Below are positions 9,509 to 18,320 of a DNA stretch of 64,000 nt, piece by piece. The position numbers and the translations under genes were made by a program. The notes below the pieces were generated by a model, which ran no database searches, was not told the origin of the DNA, and saw only the letters and a program-made list of their open reading frames with translations. The stretch is from positions 2,108,001 through 2,172,000 of the forward strand of contig NZ_CP097320.1 in the NCBI RefSeq assembly GCF_023515995.1, given 5' to 3'. Every line of letters starts with the position of its first letter. The first letter of the stretch is position 1. The DNA is from Candidatus Mycobacterium methanotrophicum. GTDB taxonomy: Bacteria; Actinomycetota; Actinomycetes; Mycobacteriales; Mycobacteriaceae.

Positions 9509-10020
9509 GACGGTGGGATACCCGCTGGCTCCGCGTCGACACCATAAGGTCATTCGGCGAACGTCCAGTTTGGTGGCGATAGTGATCACAAGACATCCCA
9601 GCTTGGGCCCATACTCCTTACCGACGAGCTATCTCGCGTTCACCGCAGGAGACTCACTAGTATTTCACACCCCGATCGCTGCACGCCCAGCAAACGCATC
9701 AAGCGGTATGCTGAGCTGCGCAATGTCGCCATCCGACGGGCACGTAAGCTACCGCGTTTGTTCGGGAGAGTAAGGTCGGCCGCGCGAAATTGGGGGCTTC
9801 ATAGTTCTTCTTGATGCTTAACAGAATTGGCGTGCCGGGCATGCCTGCCGGTGACTGATCCGAATAGCGGTGTGCACGATCGCCGCCACTAACTAACTTC
9901 TCTATCTGTTCTCGCGCCTGCCGAAGGCCGGCCCGGACTGCGGCGCCGAGCTCTTGACGTTGGTCGGTTTGCAGATTGCACCGGGTGGCTCGCCGCAAGG
10001 CGATAGCCAGCCCAGGGTTC
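9509..10020. other. No gene recognised
   Basis: About 510 bases between the isochorismatase remnant and the transposase remnant. Open frames here are short or antisense, and none gives a recognisable protein. There is some lower-GC sequence around 9590-9660 and 9800-9850, as expected for decayed DNA. Confidence 0.4.
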
Positions 10021-10640
10021 CTGCCCCGCACTGTGCGGCTGTTGCCCACCGTGGATGCGATGCACACCCAAACCGCCGCCAAGCTGGTCTGCTCGACGCT
10101 GAAGTCGCGCTGTCTGATGATCGTGAAGGCCAACCAACCCGGCCTGCCGGCCCGCATCACCGCGCTGCCCTGGACCGACGTCCCGCCCACCGCCACCGAC
10201 GAAGCCGCGGCCGCGGGCGCGTCGAGACCAGAACACTGCAAACACTCACCGCCGCCCGCGGAATCGGATTCCCCTACGCCGAACAGGTCATCCGCATCAC
10301 CCGCGAACGGCTGCTCACCGCGACCGGGCAGCGCAGCGCCGAGGTCGTGTACGCCATCTGCAGCCTGCCGTTCGAGCATGCCCGGCCGGCCATGGTCGCG
10401 CGCTGGCTCAGGCAGCACTGGGGCATCGAGGTGCAGGCGCGCTGGGTGCGAGGGGTGACCTGGGACGAGGACCGCTCGACCGTACGCGCCGGCACCGCGC
10501 CCCAGGTCATGGGCAGCCTCAGAAACACTGCCCTAACTTGCGCCGACTGCGCGGAGCCCACAAACGTCGCCGAAGCCTGCCGCGTCACCGCCTTCAGCAG
10601 CGACCGCGGCCTCGACCTGCTCACCGACCATCAAATCACC
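10021..10640 (+). mobile_element. ISAs1-family transposase remnant
   Basis: The first part (to about 10215) reads TVDAMHTQTAAKLVCSTLKS and MIVKANQPGLPARI, matching the DAMHTQ and VKxNQP blocks of ISAs1-type transposases. After a frameshift near 10215 the rest follows in another frame: RVETRTLQTLTAARGIGFPY, then WDEDRSTVRAGTAPQVM and a TALTCADCAEPTNVAEA segment. The N-terminus is missing and I saw no intact inverted repeats. It is a dead element. Confidence 0.75.
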
Positions 10641-10744
10641 TGGTCACAAGCGTGCTAGTCAACAACGCCGGAACCCCGATAGCCAGCCAGACTGGACTCG
10701 GTCGCGTGTGGTTACACCGCGGTGATTTTGGGGCTGCAGGGCGA

Positions 10745-10762
10745 AACGCGGTATTCCGCATG
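10745..10762. repeat. 18-base repeat, copy 1
   Basis: AACGCGGTATTCCGCATG occurs here and, identically, at 15327-15344. It contains an imperfect palindrome, GCGGTATTCCGC. The two copies flank the PPE-DUF732/PE segment. Confidence 0.6.
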
Positions 10763-10794
10763 TATGTCTTTGCTGCGTCCAGCTATTTGGCGGC

Positions 10795-11166
10795 TCACTC
10801 GCCAGCTGTGTCGCCGCCTTTGCCGCCAGGTTCTTCGGCCTCCTCGAGTTGTCGCGGGCAGTACGATTTCGCCGAGATCGTCGCGAACTGAGCAGCGCCG
10901 CTTTCGGTGAGTGCGGGGTTGCTTTCTCGGAGGTGCTTGAGAAGGTGAAGTCCGGACATGCCGCGGTTGACTAGTCCGCATACCGCTTGGCCAGCACTGA
11001 TGGCCTGGTTCGGGTCGCCGTAGCTGATCCCTACTTTCTGCAGGTCGGCCAGGAAAACGCCATTATTGTCACTGCCGGGCGGCTCATCGGTGCCGGGGCC
11101 GGCGTGCGCCGGCACCGCGAGGATGATCCCCGTCGATACGCCGAGCAGGGCTAACAGCAGTTTCAT
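10795..11166 (-). CDS. Secreted DUF732 protein
   Basis: A 123-residue protein with a signal peptide (MKLLLALLGVSTGIILAVPAHA, likely cut after AHA) and a DUF732 domain holding two cysteines (AVCGLVNRG and KSYCPRQ) that probably pair. It ends in a Glu/Gly-rich tail. ATG 11166 is chosen because the signal peptide begins there and AAGGAT lies just upstream. Longer open sequence to 11274 would bury the signal. It follows a PPE gene after 50 bases on the same strand, so it is probably the third gene of that operon. DUF732 proteins are common exported proteins in mycobacteria with no known function. Confidence 0.85.
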   Translation of the reverse strand: MKLLLALLGVSTGIILAVPAHAGPGTDEPPGSDNNGVFLADLQKVGISYGDPNQAISAGQAVCGLVNRGMSGLHLLKHLRESNPALTESGAAQFATISAKSYCPRQLEEAEEPGGKGGDTAGE

Positions 11167-11216
11167 CAATCCTTGCCTTTCTTGCAGGGTGTTCGTCCTG
11201 ACGTTTGGTTGATGCA

Positions 11217-12611
11217 CTACCCCAGCTGGGATTCGCGCTTTGCCGCGGTGGCCGGGGCTTTCTCGTCGGCGCATACGTGTACCGCGTGGATGCCGGGTTT
11301 TGTCGACAGCCTCGCGACCAGATCGTCGAGCCCGGCCTGATCGACGGTCCAGTGCTGCACGGCTTCAGGCTGCTGCTGTAGTTGCGCGATGACCTTGTCA
11401 AGCTTGACCGGCGCTTTGCTGCGCTGGCCTCGGGTTATTCGGGCCCGGACGCCAGTTGAGCTGACGACGCGGGCGGCCGGGCTGCCCAGGGCGCCTCCCG
11501 TCAAACTGCCCAGCGTTCCCTGGTTGAGCACGCCCAACGGGATATCAGTCGCAGGAGCCGCAGCGAAACTGGTGCCCGGCAACGCGGTGGAGGCAAGTTT
11601 GATCGCCGGGGTCGCGCCGGCCCAGCTGGGTGGCGCCGACAACGTGCCCACCGTCTGCGCGCTGCCCAGAACCGCCGACGCCGCCCTGGCGCCGAGGCCA
11701 GGGGCGACATGCCCCGGCGACGCCAGCCCGCCGTTGAGCGCCCCTAACGGTATCCCGTGGCTCCACGGCTGATAAACAGAAAAGTTCTTCCACTGCGAAA
11801 TGCCCAGGCTGGCAGTGCTATTGACAACATTGGTCCAGGTGGCCTGACCGCCGACTCCCGACATCAACGAGTACAAATCCGACCACAGCGTCGACAGATC
11901 CGAACCCGTCGGGAGCGTGTTTGTCACGCCGGCAAAGGAGTGCGTGTCGAGTCCAATGATGTCGGTCGAAAACGTGCTGAAGCCGGCCTGTAACTGTTGG
12001 GCGATCGTTTCCGCATCGGAGGATGTCGACGTCGTGCTTGCGGCCGCCACCGCGGCCGACTGAGTGGTCTCGCCACTGCCGTTGGTGGTCCTCGGCGGTT
12101 CGCAGAACTTGGTCAGCTGCGTGGCAGCCGCCGACGAGGCGGCGTAACCGAACATCGTGGCGGCATCTTGGGCCCACATCTGACCGTACTCGGCTTCGGT
12201 GGCCGCGATCGCCGAAGTGTTTTGCCCAAAGATGTTGGTCTGCGACAACGATGCCAGCTGGCTGCGGTTTGCCGCGATCTCCGCCGGCGGCACGGTGGCC
12301 GCGAGCGCGGCCTCGTAGGCGCTGGCTGCGGCCCGGGCCTGGCCGGCGGTCTGCTCGGCCTGGGCAGCCGTGGTCGATATCCACGTCACATACGGTGCCG
12401 CTGCAGCCGCCATGGACGCCGATGACGGACCCTCCCACGAGCCGCTGGTCAGCCCAGAGATCACCGATTGGTACGAGGACGCAGCGGACTGCAACTCGCC
12501 GGCGAGCCCGTCCCAGGCCGTCGCAGCGGCCTGCAACGCCTCCGCGCCTGGGCCCGAGTAGATTTTGCCGGAGATGACCTCCGGTGGCTGCGCTGCGAAA
12601 TCGAAAACCAT
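11217..12611 (-). CDS. PPE family protein, SVP-like (464 aa)
   Basis: The N-terminal PPE domain (about 1-180) opens [20 protein letters not shown], with the PPE-type proline pair and the WxG-like turn [11 protein letters not shown] near 58. The [13 protein letters not shown] block near 145 is typical. The C-terminal half is Ala/Ser/Gly-rich and has a degenerate SVP motif, GTLSAPPSW, near 320. It ends with an unusual 60-residue charged tail containing [18 protein letters not shown] and [13 protein letters not shown] proteins are exported by type VII (ESX) systems, usually with a PE partner. It lies 24 bases after the next PPE gene, in the same direction. Confidence 0.9.
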   Translation of the reverse strand: MVFDFAAQPPEVISGKIYSGPGAEALQAAATAWDGLAGELQSAASSYQSVISGLTSGSWEGPSSASMAAAAAPYVTWISTTAAQAEQTAGQARAAASAYEAALAATVPPAEIAANRSQLASLSQTNIFGQNTSAIAATEAEYGQMWAQDAATMFGYAASSAAATQLTKFCEPPRTTNGSGETTQSAAVAAASTTSTSSDAETIAQQLQAGFSTFSTDIIGLDTHSFAGVTNTLPTGSDLSTLWSDLYSLMSGVGGQATWTNVVNSTASLGISQWKNFSVYQPWSHGIPLGALNGGLASPGHVAPGLGARAASAVLGSAQTVGTLSAPPSWAGATPAIKLASTALPGTSFAAAPATDIPLGVLNQGTLGSLTGGALGSPAARVVSSTGVRARITRGQRSKAPVKLDKVIAQLQQQPEAVQHWTVDQAGLDDLVARLSTKPGIHAVHVCADEKAPATAAKRESQLG

Positions 12612-12635
12612 TGCCGCGACCCTCGTTATTCCGAG

Positions 12636-13955
12636 TTATTCCGAGCTCGGCGGTATCACGATGATGGTGGCGGTGGCGGCGATTTCGTCGGCCGCCACAG
12701 CGCCGGGCACGCGGTAGGCCTGCCGGGCGACGGCGCGGGTGGCGGTCCCGCCAATGGCGCGTCCGGCCAGACTCGACAGGGCCGTCTCGCCGAACGTCCC
12801 GTTCTGAGCGATCGCAGTCATCTCCGGAGCAGCGTCTACCGCGCTCGCGTTCATCTCGGTCGCAACCGTCCGGACCGCAGGGACGGCCGACGCCCAGTTC
12901 GCCGGTACCGACAGCGACCCGATCGTGCCGGCACGGCCCGCCGCGGCCGACGCCGTCGCCTGATTCGCCCCGGCAGCGTACGAGCCGCCCAGCAGCCCGC
13001 TGTGCAGTAGTGGGGACAACGCCCCGACGATGGGTTTGGGGTTGATCAAGGGCCCGATGCCTTGGATGCCGACGCCCAGGTTCGGAATACTGATGCTGGC
13101 CTGCCACCAGCTCTTGAACAAGCCCGCGATTCCGATAGGGGTCCACGGCCCGGCGGCGTAGGCGTTGATGGTGCCGGTCAAGCTCGTCATGGCCTGCTCG
13201 ATGTCCTTGATCCCCGACGAGAGCGATGTTGGCAGCGTGACGGTCGTCCCCAGCTGGTTGACGAGCTGTGTCTCGAGGGTGGACAGCTGGGTCGAACCGT
13301 TCGTGATCTGGGTGCCCCACTGCGTGAGCTCGGTGTTCAGCTCGGTCAGGAACGATTCCAGATGGGAGCCGGTCGAATCCGCGGCCGAGTTTGCGGCGGC
13401 GGCCGACTGGGTGGCCTGCCCGCTGTCGTTGGTGGTCGTCGGCGGTGTGGTGAACGAGGTCAGCTGAGATGCGGTGGCCGACGAGCCGGCGTAGCCGTAC
13501 ATCGCGGCAGCATCCTGTGCCCAAAACTCGGAGTACGTTGCCTCGTTGGCTGCAATCGCTGGAGTGTTCTGGCCCAGCAGGTTGGTCGCGACGAGCGCCG
13601 CCAGTTGCGCCCGATTGGCCGCGATCAGCGGCGGCGGCACGCTGGCAGCGAAGGCGGCCTCATAGGCGCCCGCAGCCGCCTGGGCGTGGGATGCCGTCTG
13701 CTCGGCTTGAGCGGCGGTGCCGCTCAGCCACTCTGTGTAGGGTGCCGCCGCGGCCGTCATCGACGCTGACGAGGGGCCCTGCCATCCTGAGCTCGCCAGC
13801 TCGGAGATTGTGGACCCGTAAGATGCCGCCGTGGAATGCAACTCGCTGGCCAACCCATCCCAGGCAGTTGCCGCGGCCAGCAGTGGCGCCGACCCGGGTC
13901 CGGAGTAAATTCTGCCGGAATTGATCTCCGGCGGTAATGCCCCGAAATCCAACAT
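12636..13955 (-). CDS. PPE family protein, SVP subfamily (439 aa)
   Basis: Opens [23 protein letters not shown] domain to about 180 with [17 protein letters not shown] and [14 protein letters not shown]. An SVP motif [10 protein letters not shown] lies near 350, placing it in the PPE-SVP group. First gene of a minus-strand PPE-PPE-DUF732 run. Its N-terminal domain closely resembles that of the downstream PPE, so the pair probably arose by duplication. No PE gene is adjacent on the same strand; the nearest is divergent at 14773. The promoter should lie in 13956-14772. Confidence 0.92.
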   Translation of the reverse strand: MLDFGALPPEINSGRIYSGPGSAPLLAAATAWDGLASELHSTAASYGSTISELASSGWQGPSSASMTAAAAPYTEWLSGTAAQAEQTASHAQAAAGAYEAAFAASVPPPLIAANRAQLAALVATNLLGQNTPAIAANEATYSEFWAQDAAAMYGYAGSSATASQLTSFTTPPTTTNDSGQATQSAAAANSAADSTGSHLESFLTELNTELTQWGTQITNGSTQLSTLETQLVNQLGTTVTLPTSLSSGIKDIEQAMTSLTGTINAYAAGPWTPIGIAGLFKSWWQASISIPNLGVGIQGIGPLINPKPIVGALSPLLHSGLLGGSYAAGANQATASAAAGRAGTIGSLSVPANWASAVPAVRTVATEMNASAVDAAPEMTAIAQNGTFGETALSSLAGRAIGGTATRAVARQAYRVPGAVAADEIAATATIIVIPPSSE

Positions 13956-14772
13956 CGGCTTCCCTCGCTCCAGCTATGTGGTCCACACCGCCCGCCCGCG
14001 CTTGGCGTCACCGACAGCGCTGAACTTCGACGACATTCAGCCCTGTCCGGCAGCTGCTGGCAATTGAGTACGAGTTGGCTGGCAGCTGCCTGGATCCGCT
14101 TGCAGTCAGAAGATTAGCCAGCTTTGCCGCAACACGCGGCGGTCGGCATCGTCGGGTTCTGCGCCGTTATCGCTCGCCACGGACGGCGGCTGACCTCTGG
14201 CGGTTCGGCAAGTACGGCGCCGAATCAGCCCGGTTACCTCGCGAAAGTCCAAAACCTGGACCTGCCGGCAGACCGGAGACGGCCGGCGAACGACCGGTGT
14301 CGGCGAATAAAAATCGCGCCATGAAAAATCTTTGCGCTCTCGCCACGTGTCACCAAAGCCCGACCTCAAATGCCTGCCCGACAACACCGCCGACGAACGA
14401 TCGCAGCGCGACTTGGCAGAAGGGCGCCCACGGCGCATGGCCGGTGCTCATGGTGAAGGGCTCCGGCGTTTATTCGCGGTGAGATTCTTACCCGGGAACG
14501 GGATGTTCGTGTCTGGGCCGACGGCTGGCACGGGATCCGATTTCCGGGTGTTTCGGCACGCCGCAGCCGGTTTTCGCGATTTACCCGGCCACCAAGCGGC
14601 AGCCCCGTCATACGGAGAGCGGGCCGGCGCGATCGCGACGGCATACGCCCGTCCCGGCGCGGCCGGCTTAGAGTCCTCTCCCAAGCAACTGCCAGATAAC
14701 CCACCCACGATTGCCCGGGTGGCGGCGCTGCTCGAAGATGTTGGCACACCGTTATTTAGAGGAGACACGCGC
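13956..14772. other. Divergent intergenic region between PPE and PE genes
   Basis: 817 bases with no credible gene. It should hold the promoter of the PPE operon at its left end and that of the PE gene at its right end. Visible structure: the palindrome GGCAGCTGCC at 14081-14090, with a second GGCAGCTG at 14049-14056. An AGAGGAGAC ribosome binding site lies just before the PE ATG. The open frame that runs from 14332 into the PE gene has no ribosome binding site or family support and is discounted. Confidence 0.45.
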
Positions 14773-15072
14773 ATGTCATTCGTGACCACGCAGCCTGAAT
14801 TCCTGAGCGCGGCGGCCAATACCCTGGGCGGAATCGGCGCGGGGTTCAGCGCTCAAAACGCCGCCGCGGCGGCCCCGACCACCGGGGTGGTTCCCGCCGC
14901 AGCCGACGAGGTGTCGGCGTTGACCGCGGCGCAGTTTGCCGCCCACGCGCAGCGCTACCAGGCGGTGGCCGCGCAGGCTGCGGTGATCCACGAGCAGTTC
15001 GTGAACACGTTGGCGACCAGCGCCGGATCGTATGCGGCTACCGAAGCTGCCAACGCCGCCGCGGCCGGCTGA
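14773..15072 (+). CDS. PE family protein, PE domain only
   Basis: A 99-residue protein, MSFVTTQPEFLSAAANTLGG and onward, which is a complete PE domain with the PE dipeptide (QPEF) near residue 8 and no C-terminal extension. It ends AATEAANAAAAG. ATG 14773 has an AGAGGAG site upstream and matches the family start. PE domains form a helical hairpin that pairs with a PPE partner and carries the secretion signal for ESX export. The two PPE genes on the other strand are candidate partners, though the divergent arrangement is unusual. Confidence 0.92.
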   Translation: MSFVTTQPEFLSAAANTLGGIGAGFSAQNAAAAAPTTGVVPAAADEVSALTAAQFAAHAQRYQAVAAQAAVIHEQFVNTLATSAGSYAATEAANAAAAG

Positions 15073-15445
15073 CCTCAGGGCTTCACGCCATGTCTGAAGC
15101 AGTCGCGCCCTGTTTTGCGGTTAGGTGAGCGCGGCGCGGATGGCCTGTCAGGCGGTGGCTATCGCTTTTGCCCAGCGCCAGTGGCGTCGATACGCAGCCG
15201 TAGTTGTCGGGCTCGGCCGAGATGGTTTTGCGAGCTCTGCCATGGGCGTCGAACCTACCGCCGAACGCCTCGGCAGGCATGCCGACCATTAGGCAGGCGA
15301 CCGATGTCGCCGGGCGTCGCGGCGGCAACGCGGTATTCCGCATGAAAGACCCGCTCGAATGCCGCGACTTGCCGTTGGCGGGTAGACGGCGGACGGCGAC
15401 CCCGATAATCGGGTAGTGACACCGGCTGGGCGACAATGGAAGGCA
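15073..15445. other. Intergenic region with interspersed repeat sequence
   Basis: 373 bases before nadE. It holds the second copy of the 18-base repeat AACGCGGTATTCCGCATG (15327-15344). Around it is sequence whose translations (such as AEYRVAAATPGDIGRLPNG on the minus strand) I recall from many unrelated mycobacterial hypothetical proteins, so it is probably an interspersed repeat. No gene is supported. Confidence 0.45.
15401..15413. promoter_or_regulatory. 13-base palindrome upstream of nadE
   Basis: CCCGATAATCGGG is a perfect inverted repeat around one central base, 32 bases before the nadE ATG. Its position in the leader suggests a possible operator. No known regulator was matched. Confidence 0.35.
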
Positions 15446-17488
15446 ATGGACTTTTATAACGCCTACCACCAGGGATTTGTCCGTGTCGCGGCGTGCACCC
15501 ACCATTCCGCGATCGGCGACCCGGCGGCCAATGCCGCGTCGGTTCTGCGGCTGGCTCGCCAGTGCCACGACGACGGCGTAGCTCTCGCCGTTTTCCCGGA
15601 ACTGACGCTGTCCGGGTATTCCATCGAGGACATCCTGCTGCAAGACGTGTTGCTCGACGCGGTCGAGGATGCCGTCCTGGATGTCGTCACGGCTTCTAGC
15701 GACCTGCTGCCGCTGCTGGTAATCGGTGCCCCGCTGCGCTATGGGCACCGCATCTACAACACGGCGGTGGTCATCCATCGTGGTGTTGTGCTAGGCGTGG
15801 CGCCCAAGTCCTACTTGCCCACGTACCGGGAGTTCTATGAGCGCCGCCAAATCGCGCCGGGCGACGACGAACACGGCACGATCCGAATCGCCGGCATGCA
15901 AGCGCCGTTTGGCCCGGACCTGTTGTTCGCCGCATCCGACCGGCCCAACTTCGTGCTGCACGCCGAAATCTGCGAGGACATGTTCGTTCCGGTCCCGCCC
16001 AGCGCTGAAGCGGCGCTGGCGGGCGCGACGGTGCTGGCTAACCTGTCCGGCAGCCCGATCACGATCGGTCGCGCCGAAGATCGCTGCTTGCTAGCCCGCT
16101 CGGCATCGTCGCGTTGCCTGGCGGCCTACGTCTACGCCGCTGCGGGGCCGGGCGAATCGACGACCGACCTGGCTTGGGACGGCCAGACGATGATCTGGGA
16201 GAACGGTGCACTGCTGGCCCAATCCGAGCGCTTCCCCAAAGGAGAACGGCGCAGCATCGCCGACGTCGACACCGAGCTGATCCGCTCCGAGCGGCTGCGG
16301 ATGGGGACCTTCGACGACAACCGGCGCCACCACCGCGCACTGGCGGAGTCGTTCCGGCGCATCGAGTTTCGCCTCGATCCACCGTCCGGCGACATCGGAC
16401 TGCGGCGCGAGATCGAACGGTTTCCGTTCGTGCCGGCCGATCCGAGTCGGCTGCAGCAAGACTGCTACGAGGCTTACAACATTCAGGTCGCCGGGCTCGA
16501 ACAGCGGATGCGGGCATTGGACTATCCCAAGATCGTGATAGGCATTTCCGGCGGCTTGGACTCGACCCACGCGTTGATCGTCGCCGCGCGCGCGATGGAC
16601 CGAGAAGAACGGCCGCGCAGCGACATTCTGGCGTTCACACTGCCAGGCTTCGCGACCGGAGAGCGCACCAAACGCAATGCGGTCGAGCTGTGCCGGGCAC
16701 TCGGTGTCACCTTCTCCGAAATCGACATCACCGAGACCGCGAAGCTGATGCTCAACGAGATCGATCACCCGTTCTCCCGCGGCGAAAAGGTCTACGACGT
16801 CACTTTCGAAAACGTTCAGGCCGGCCTGCGCACCGACTATCTGTTCCGGCTGGCCAACCAGCGCGGTGGAATCGTGCTAGGCACGGGCGATCTTTCCGAG
16901 CTGGGTCTGGGCTGGTCGACCTACGGTGTCGGCGACCAGATGTCGCACTACAACGTCAATGCCGGCGTGCCGAAAACCCTGATACAGCACCTGGTTCGCT
17001 GGGTCATCTCCTCCGGCCAGTTCGAATCGGAGGTAGGCGAGGTGCTGCAGTCGGTGCTCGACACCGAAATCACTCCTGAATTGGTGCCCAGCGGCGAAGA
17101 GGAAGAGCTGCAGAGCAGCGAGGCCAAGGTCGGACCTTTTGCGCTGCAAGATTTTTCACTGTTTCAGGTACTGCGTTACGGTTTCCGTCCGTCGAAGATC
17201 GCGTTCTTGGCGTGGCACGCCTGGAGTGATCCCGACCGCGGCAATTGGCCGCCCGGGTTTCCGGAGAACAAGCGACCGTCCTACTCGCTCAAGGAGATTC
17301 GGCACTGGTCGGGAGTCTTCGTGCAGCGGTTCTACTCGTTCAGCCAGTTCAAGCGCTCAGCGCTGCCCAACGGGCCCAAGGTGTCGCACGGCGGCGCGCT
17401 GTCGCCGCGCGGGGACTGGCGCGCCCCGTCGGACATGTCGGCGCAGGCCTGGCTCGACGAGATCGAGCGCGAGGTTCCCGAAGACTAG
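15446..17488 (+). CDS. nadE: Glutamine-dependent NAD synthetase
   Basis: Final step of NAD synthesis: nicotinate adenine dinucleotide plus ATP plus glutamine to NAD. The 680-residue protein has an N-terminal nitrilase-type glutaminase domain with the triad Glu52 ([10 protein letters not shown]), Lys121 (APKSYLP) and Cys176 (EICEDMF). The C-terminal ammonia-dependent synthetase domain has the PP-loop SGGLDSTHA near 366-374. I start at ATG 15446 ([20 protein letters not shown]) because this matches the mycobacterial start; the frame is open to GTG 15416. All key residues are present. Confidence 0.96.
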   Translation: MDFYNAYHQGFVRVAACTHHSAIGDPAANAASVLRLARQCHDDGVALAVFPELTLSGYSIEDILLQDVLLDAVEDAVLDVVTASSDLLPLLVIGAPLRYGHRIYNTAVVIHRGVVLGVAPKSYLPTYREFYERRQIAPGDDEHGTIRIAGMQAPFGPDLLFAASDRPNFVLHAEICEDMFVPVPPSAEAALAGATVLANLSGSPITIGRAEDRCLLARSASSRCLAAYVYAAAGPGESTTDLAWDGQTMIWENGALLAQSERFPKGERRSIADVDTELIRSERLRMGTFDDNRRHHRALAESFRRIEFRLDPPSGDIGLRREIERFPFVPADPSRLQQDCYEAYNIQVAGLEQRMRALDYPKIVIGISGGLDSTHALIVAARAMDREERPRSDILAFTLPGFATGERTKRNAVELCRALGVTFSEIDITETAKLMLNEIDHPFSRGEKVYDVTFENVQAGLRTDYLFRLANQRGGIVLGTGDLSELGLGWSTYGVGDQMSHYNVNAGVPKTLIQHLVRWVISSGQFESEVGEVLQSVLDTEITPELVPSGEEEELQSSEAKVGPFALQDFSLFQVLRYGFRPSKIAFLAWHAWSDPDRGNWPPGFPENKRPSYSLKEIRHWSGVFVQRFYSFSQFKRSALPNGPKVSHGGALSPRGDWRAPSDMSAQAWLDEIEREVPED

Positions 17489-17527
17489 TCGCTGGTAAAA
17501 CGCCCGAGGCCCGGTTCACCGACCGCA

Positions 17528-17604
17528 TCAGGCGGGATCGGCGGCAACCTCGATGTCGCCCGCCGCGGCCGCCGCACGCAGTCGATCAAAGTCATCGAGT
17601 GTGG
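17528..17604 (-). pseudogene. Orphan C-terminal coding fragment
   Basis: One minus frame reads GGTTLDDFDRLRAAAAAGDI then EVAADPA and TGA at 17528-17530. The codon usage looks coding, and the frame is lost on entering the IS3 remnant. It may be the tail of a gene cut by the insertion. The family is not recognised. Confidence 0.3.
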
Positions 17605-17629
17605 TTCCCCCGAAAGCGTGGAGGGTTTC

Positions 17630-17880
17630 CTATGCCGCTTCCGGCTTGGTCTTGGATTCCCGGATCTCGTAGTTGACCGGCGATAGCCCGTCGGCGGCAC
17701 TGTGCCGGCGTTGGTGATTGTAGAAGGTGTAGCAACAGTCGATGACCACAGCCTGCGCATGTATAGTAGCACGGAAACTATTGCGGGACAGCACTTCCCA
17801 TTCCAGCGAGGAGAAGAACGCCTCCGCGGCGGCATTGTCGAAACATGATCCGACCCACTTCGACCAGCAGCGCGGTCGGG
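17630..17880 (-). mobile_element. IS3-family transposase (orfB) C-terminal remnant
   Basis: Minus frame from about WVGSCFDNAAAEAFFSSLEW to SAADGLSPVNYEI gives the end of an IS3-type integrase core. It includes the DN..AE motif carrying the last glutamate of the DDE triad and the YNHQRRHS block. The first two catalytic aspartates are absent because the upstream part is missing. No intact ends were seen. Confidence 0.75.
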
Positions 17881-18320
17881 GGACCGCGGATGTTGTTTCG
17901 GCGAAATCGGTCTCAATCTGCCGCCTAGCCTTCGTGCAGTCCGCTAGTCGCGGCGCGAGTCGCAAGTGGCGGCCGCCTGTCCGGAATTTCGCGGGTCCGA
18001 CGGTAGTTCCGTCCAGAGCTGTTCGCCGGTTCGTCTGGGCTTTTCGTCGTCACCAAGCAGGTCTGTGAACAGAACCAGTGTCTCGCCCACCTGTGTCGCA
18101 GCGCACCACTTCGGCCTTGCCGATATCCCGGGTAGCGACCCTGGCAACGATCTGCTCCCCGTCATGGGATTCAGCCAACACCGCCCATCAACTCCTCACA
18201 CCACCCGCAACCGTGACCCGGTGGGAGGCCGCCCCTGGGATCGCCGGCAAGCGGATTTCGGAGTCAAGTAGCGGTAAACTCAAAGTTTCGATCCCCCGAC
18301 GGGAAGGGCGGCGATTTGCG
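17881..18320. other. No gene recognised
   Basis: About 440 bases between the IS3 remnant and the GAF regulator. A minus-strand open frame (17944-18165, 73 codons) looks like ordinary coding sequence in part but matches nothing I know. TAAACT at 18275-18280, about 40 bases before the regulator ATG, could be a -10 box. Confidence 0.35.

Noticed and set aside
11818..13524. A 568-codon minus-strand frame covering both PPE genes
   Set aside because: It is in the wrong frame relative to both PPE proteins and has Arg/His/Asp-rich shadow composition.
14332..15072. A long PE protein starting at 14332
   Set aside because: The PE family start is MSF at 14773 with its own ribosome binding site. The upstream part has no homology and would bury the secretion domain.
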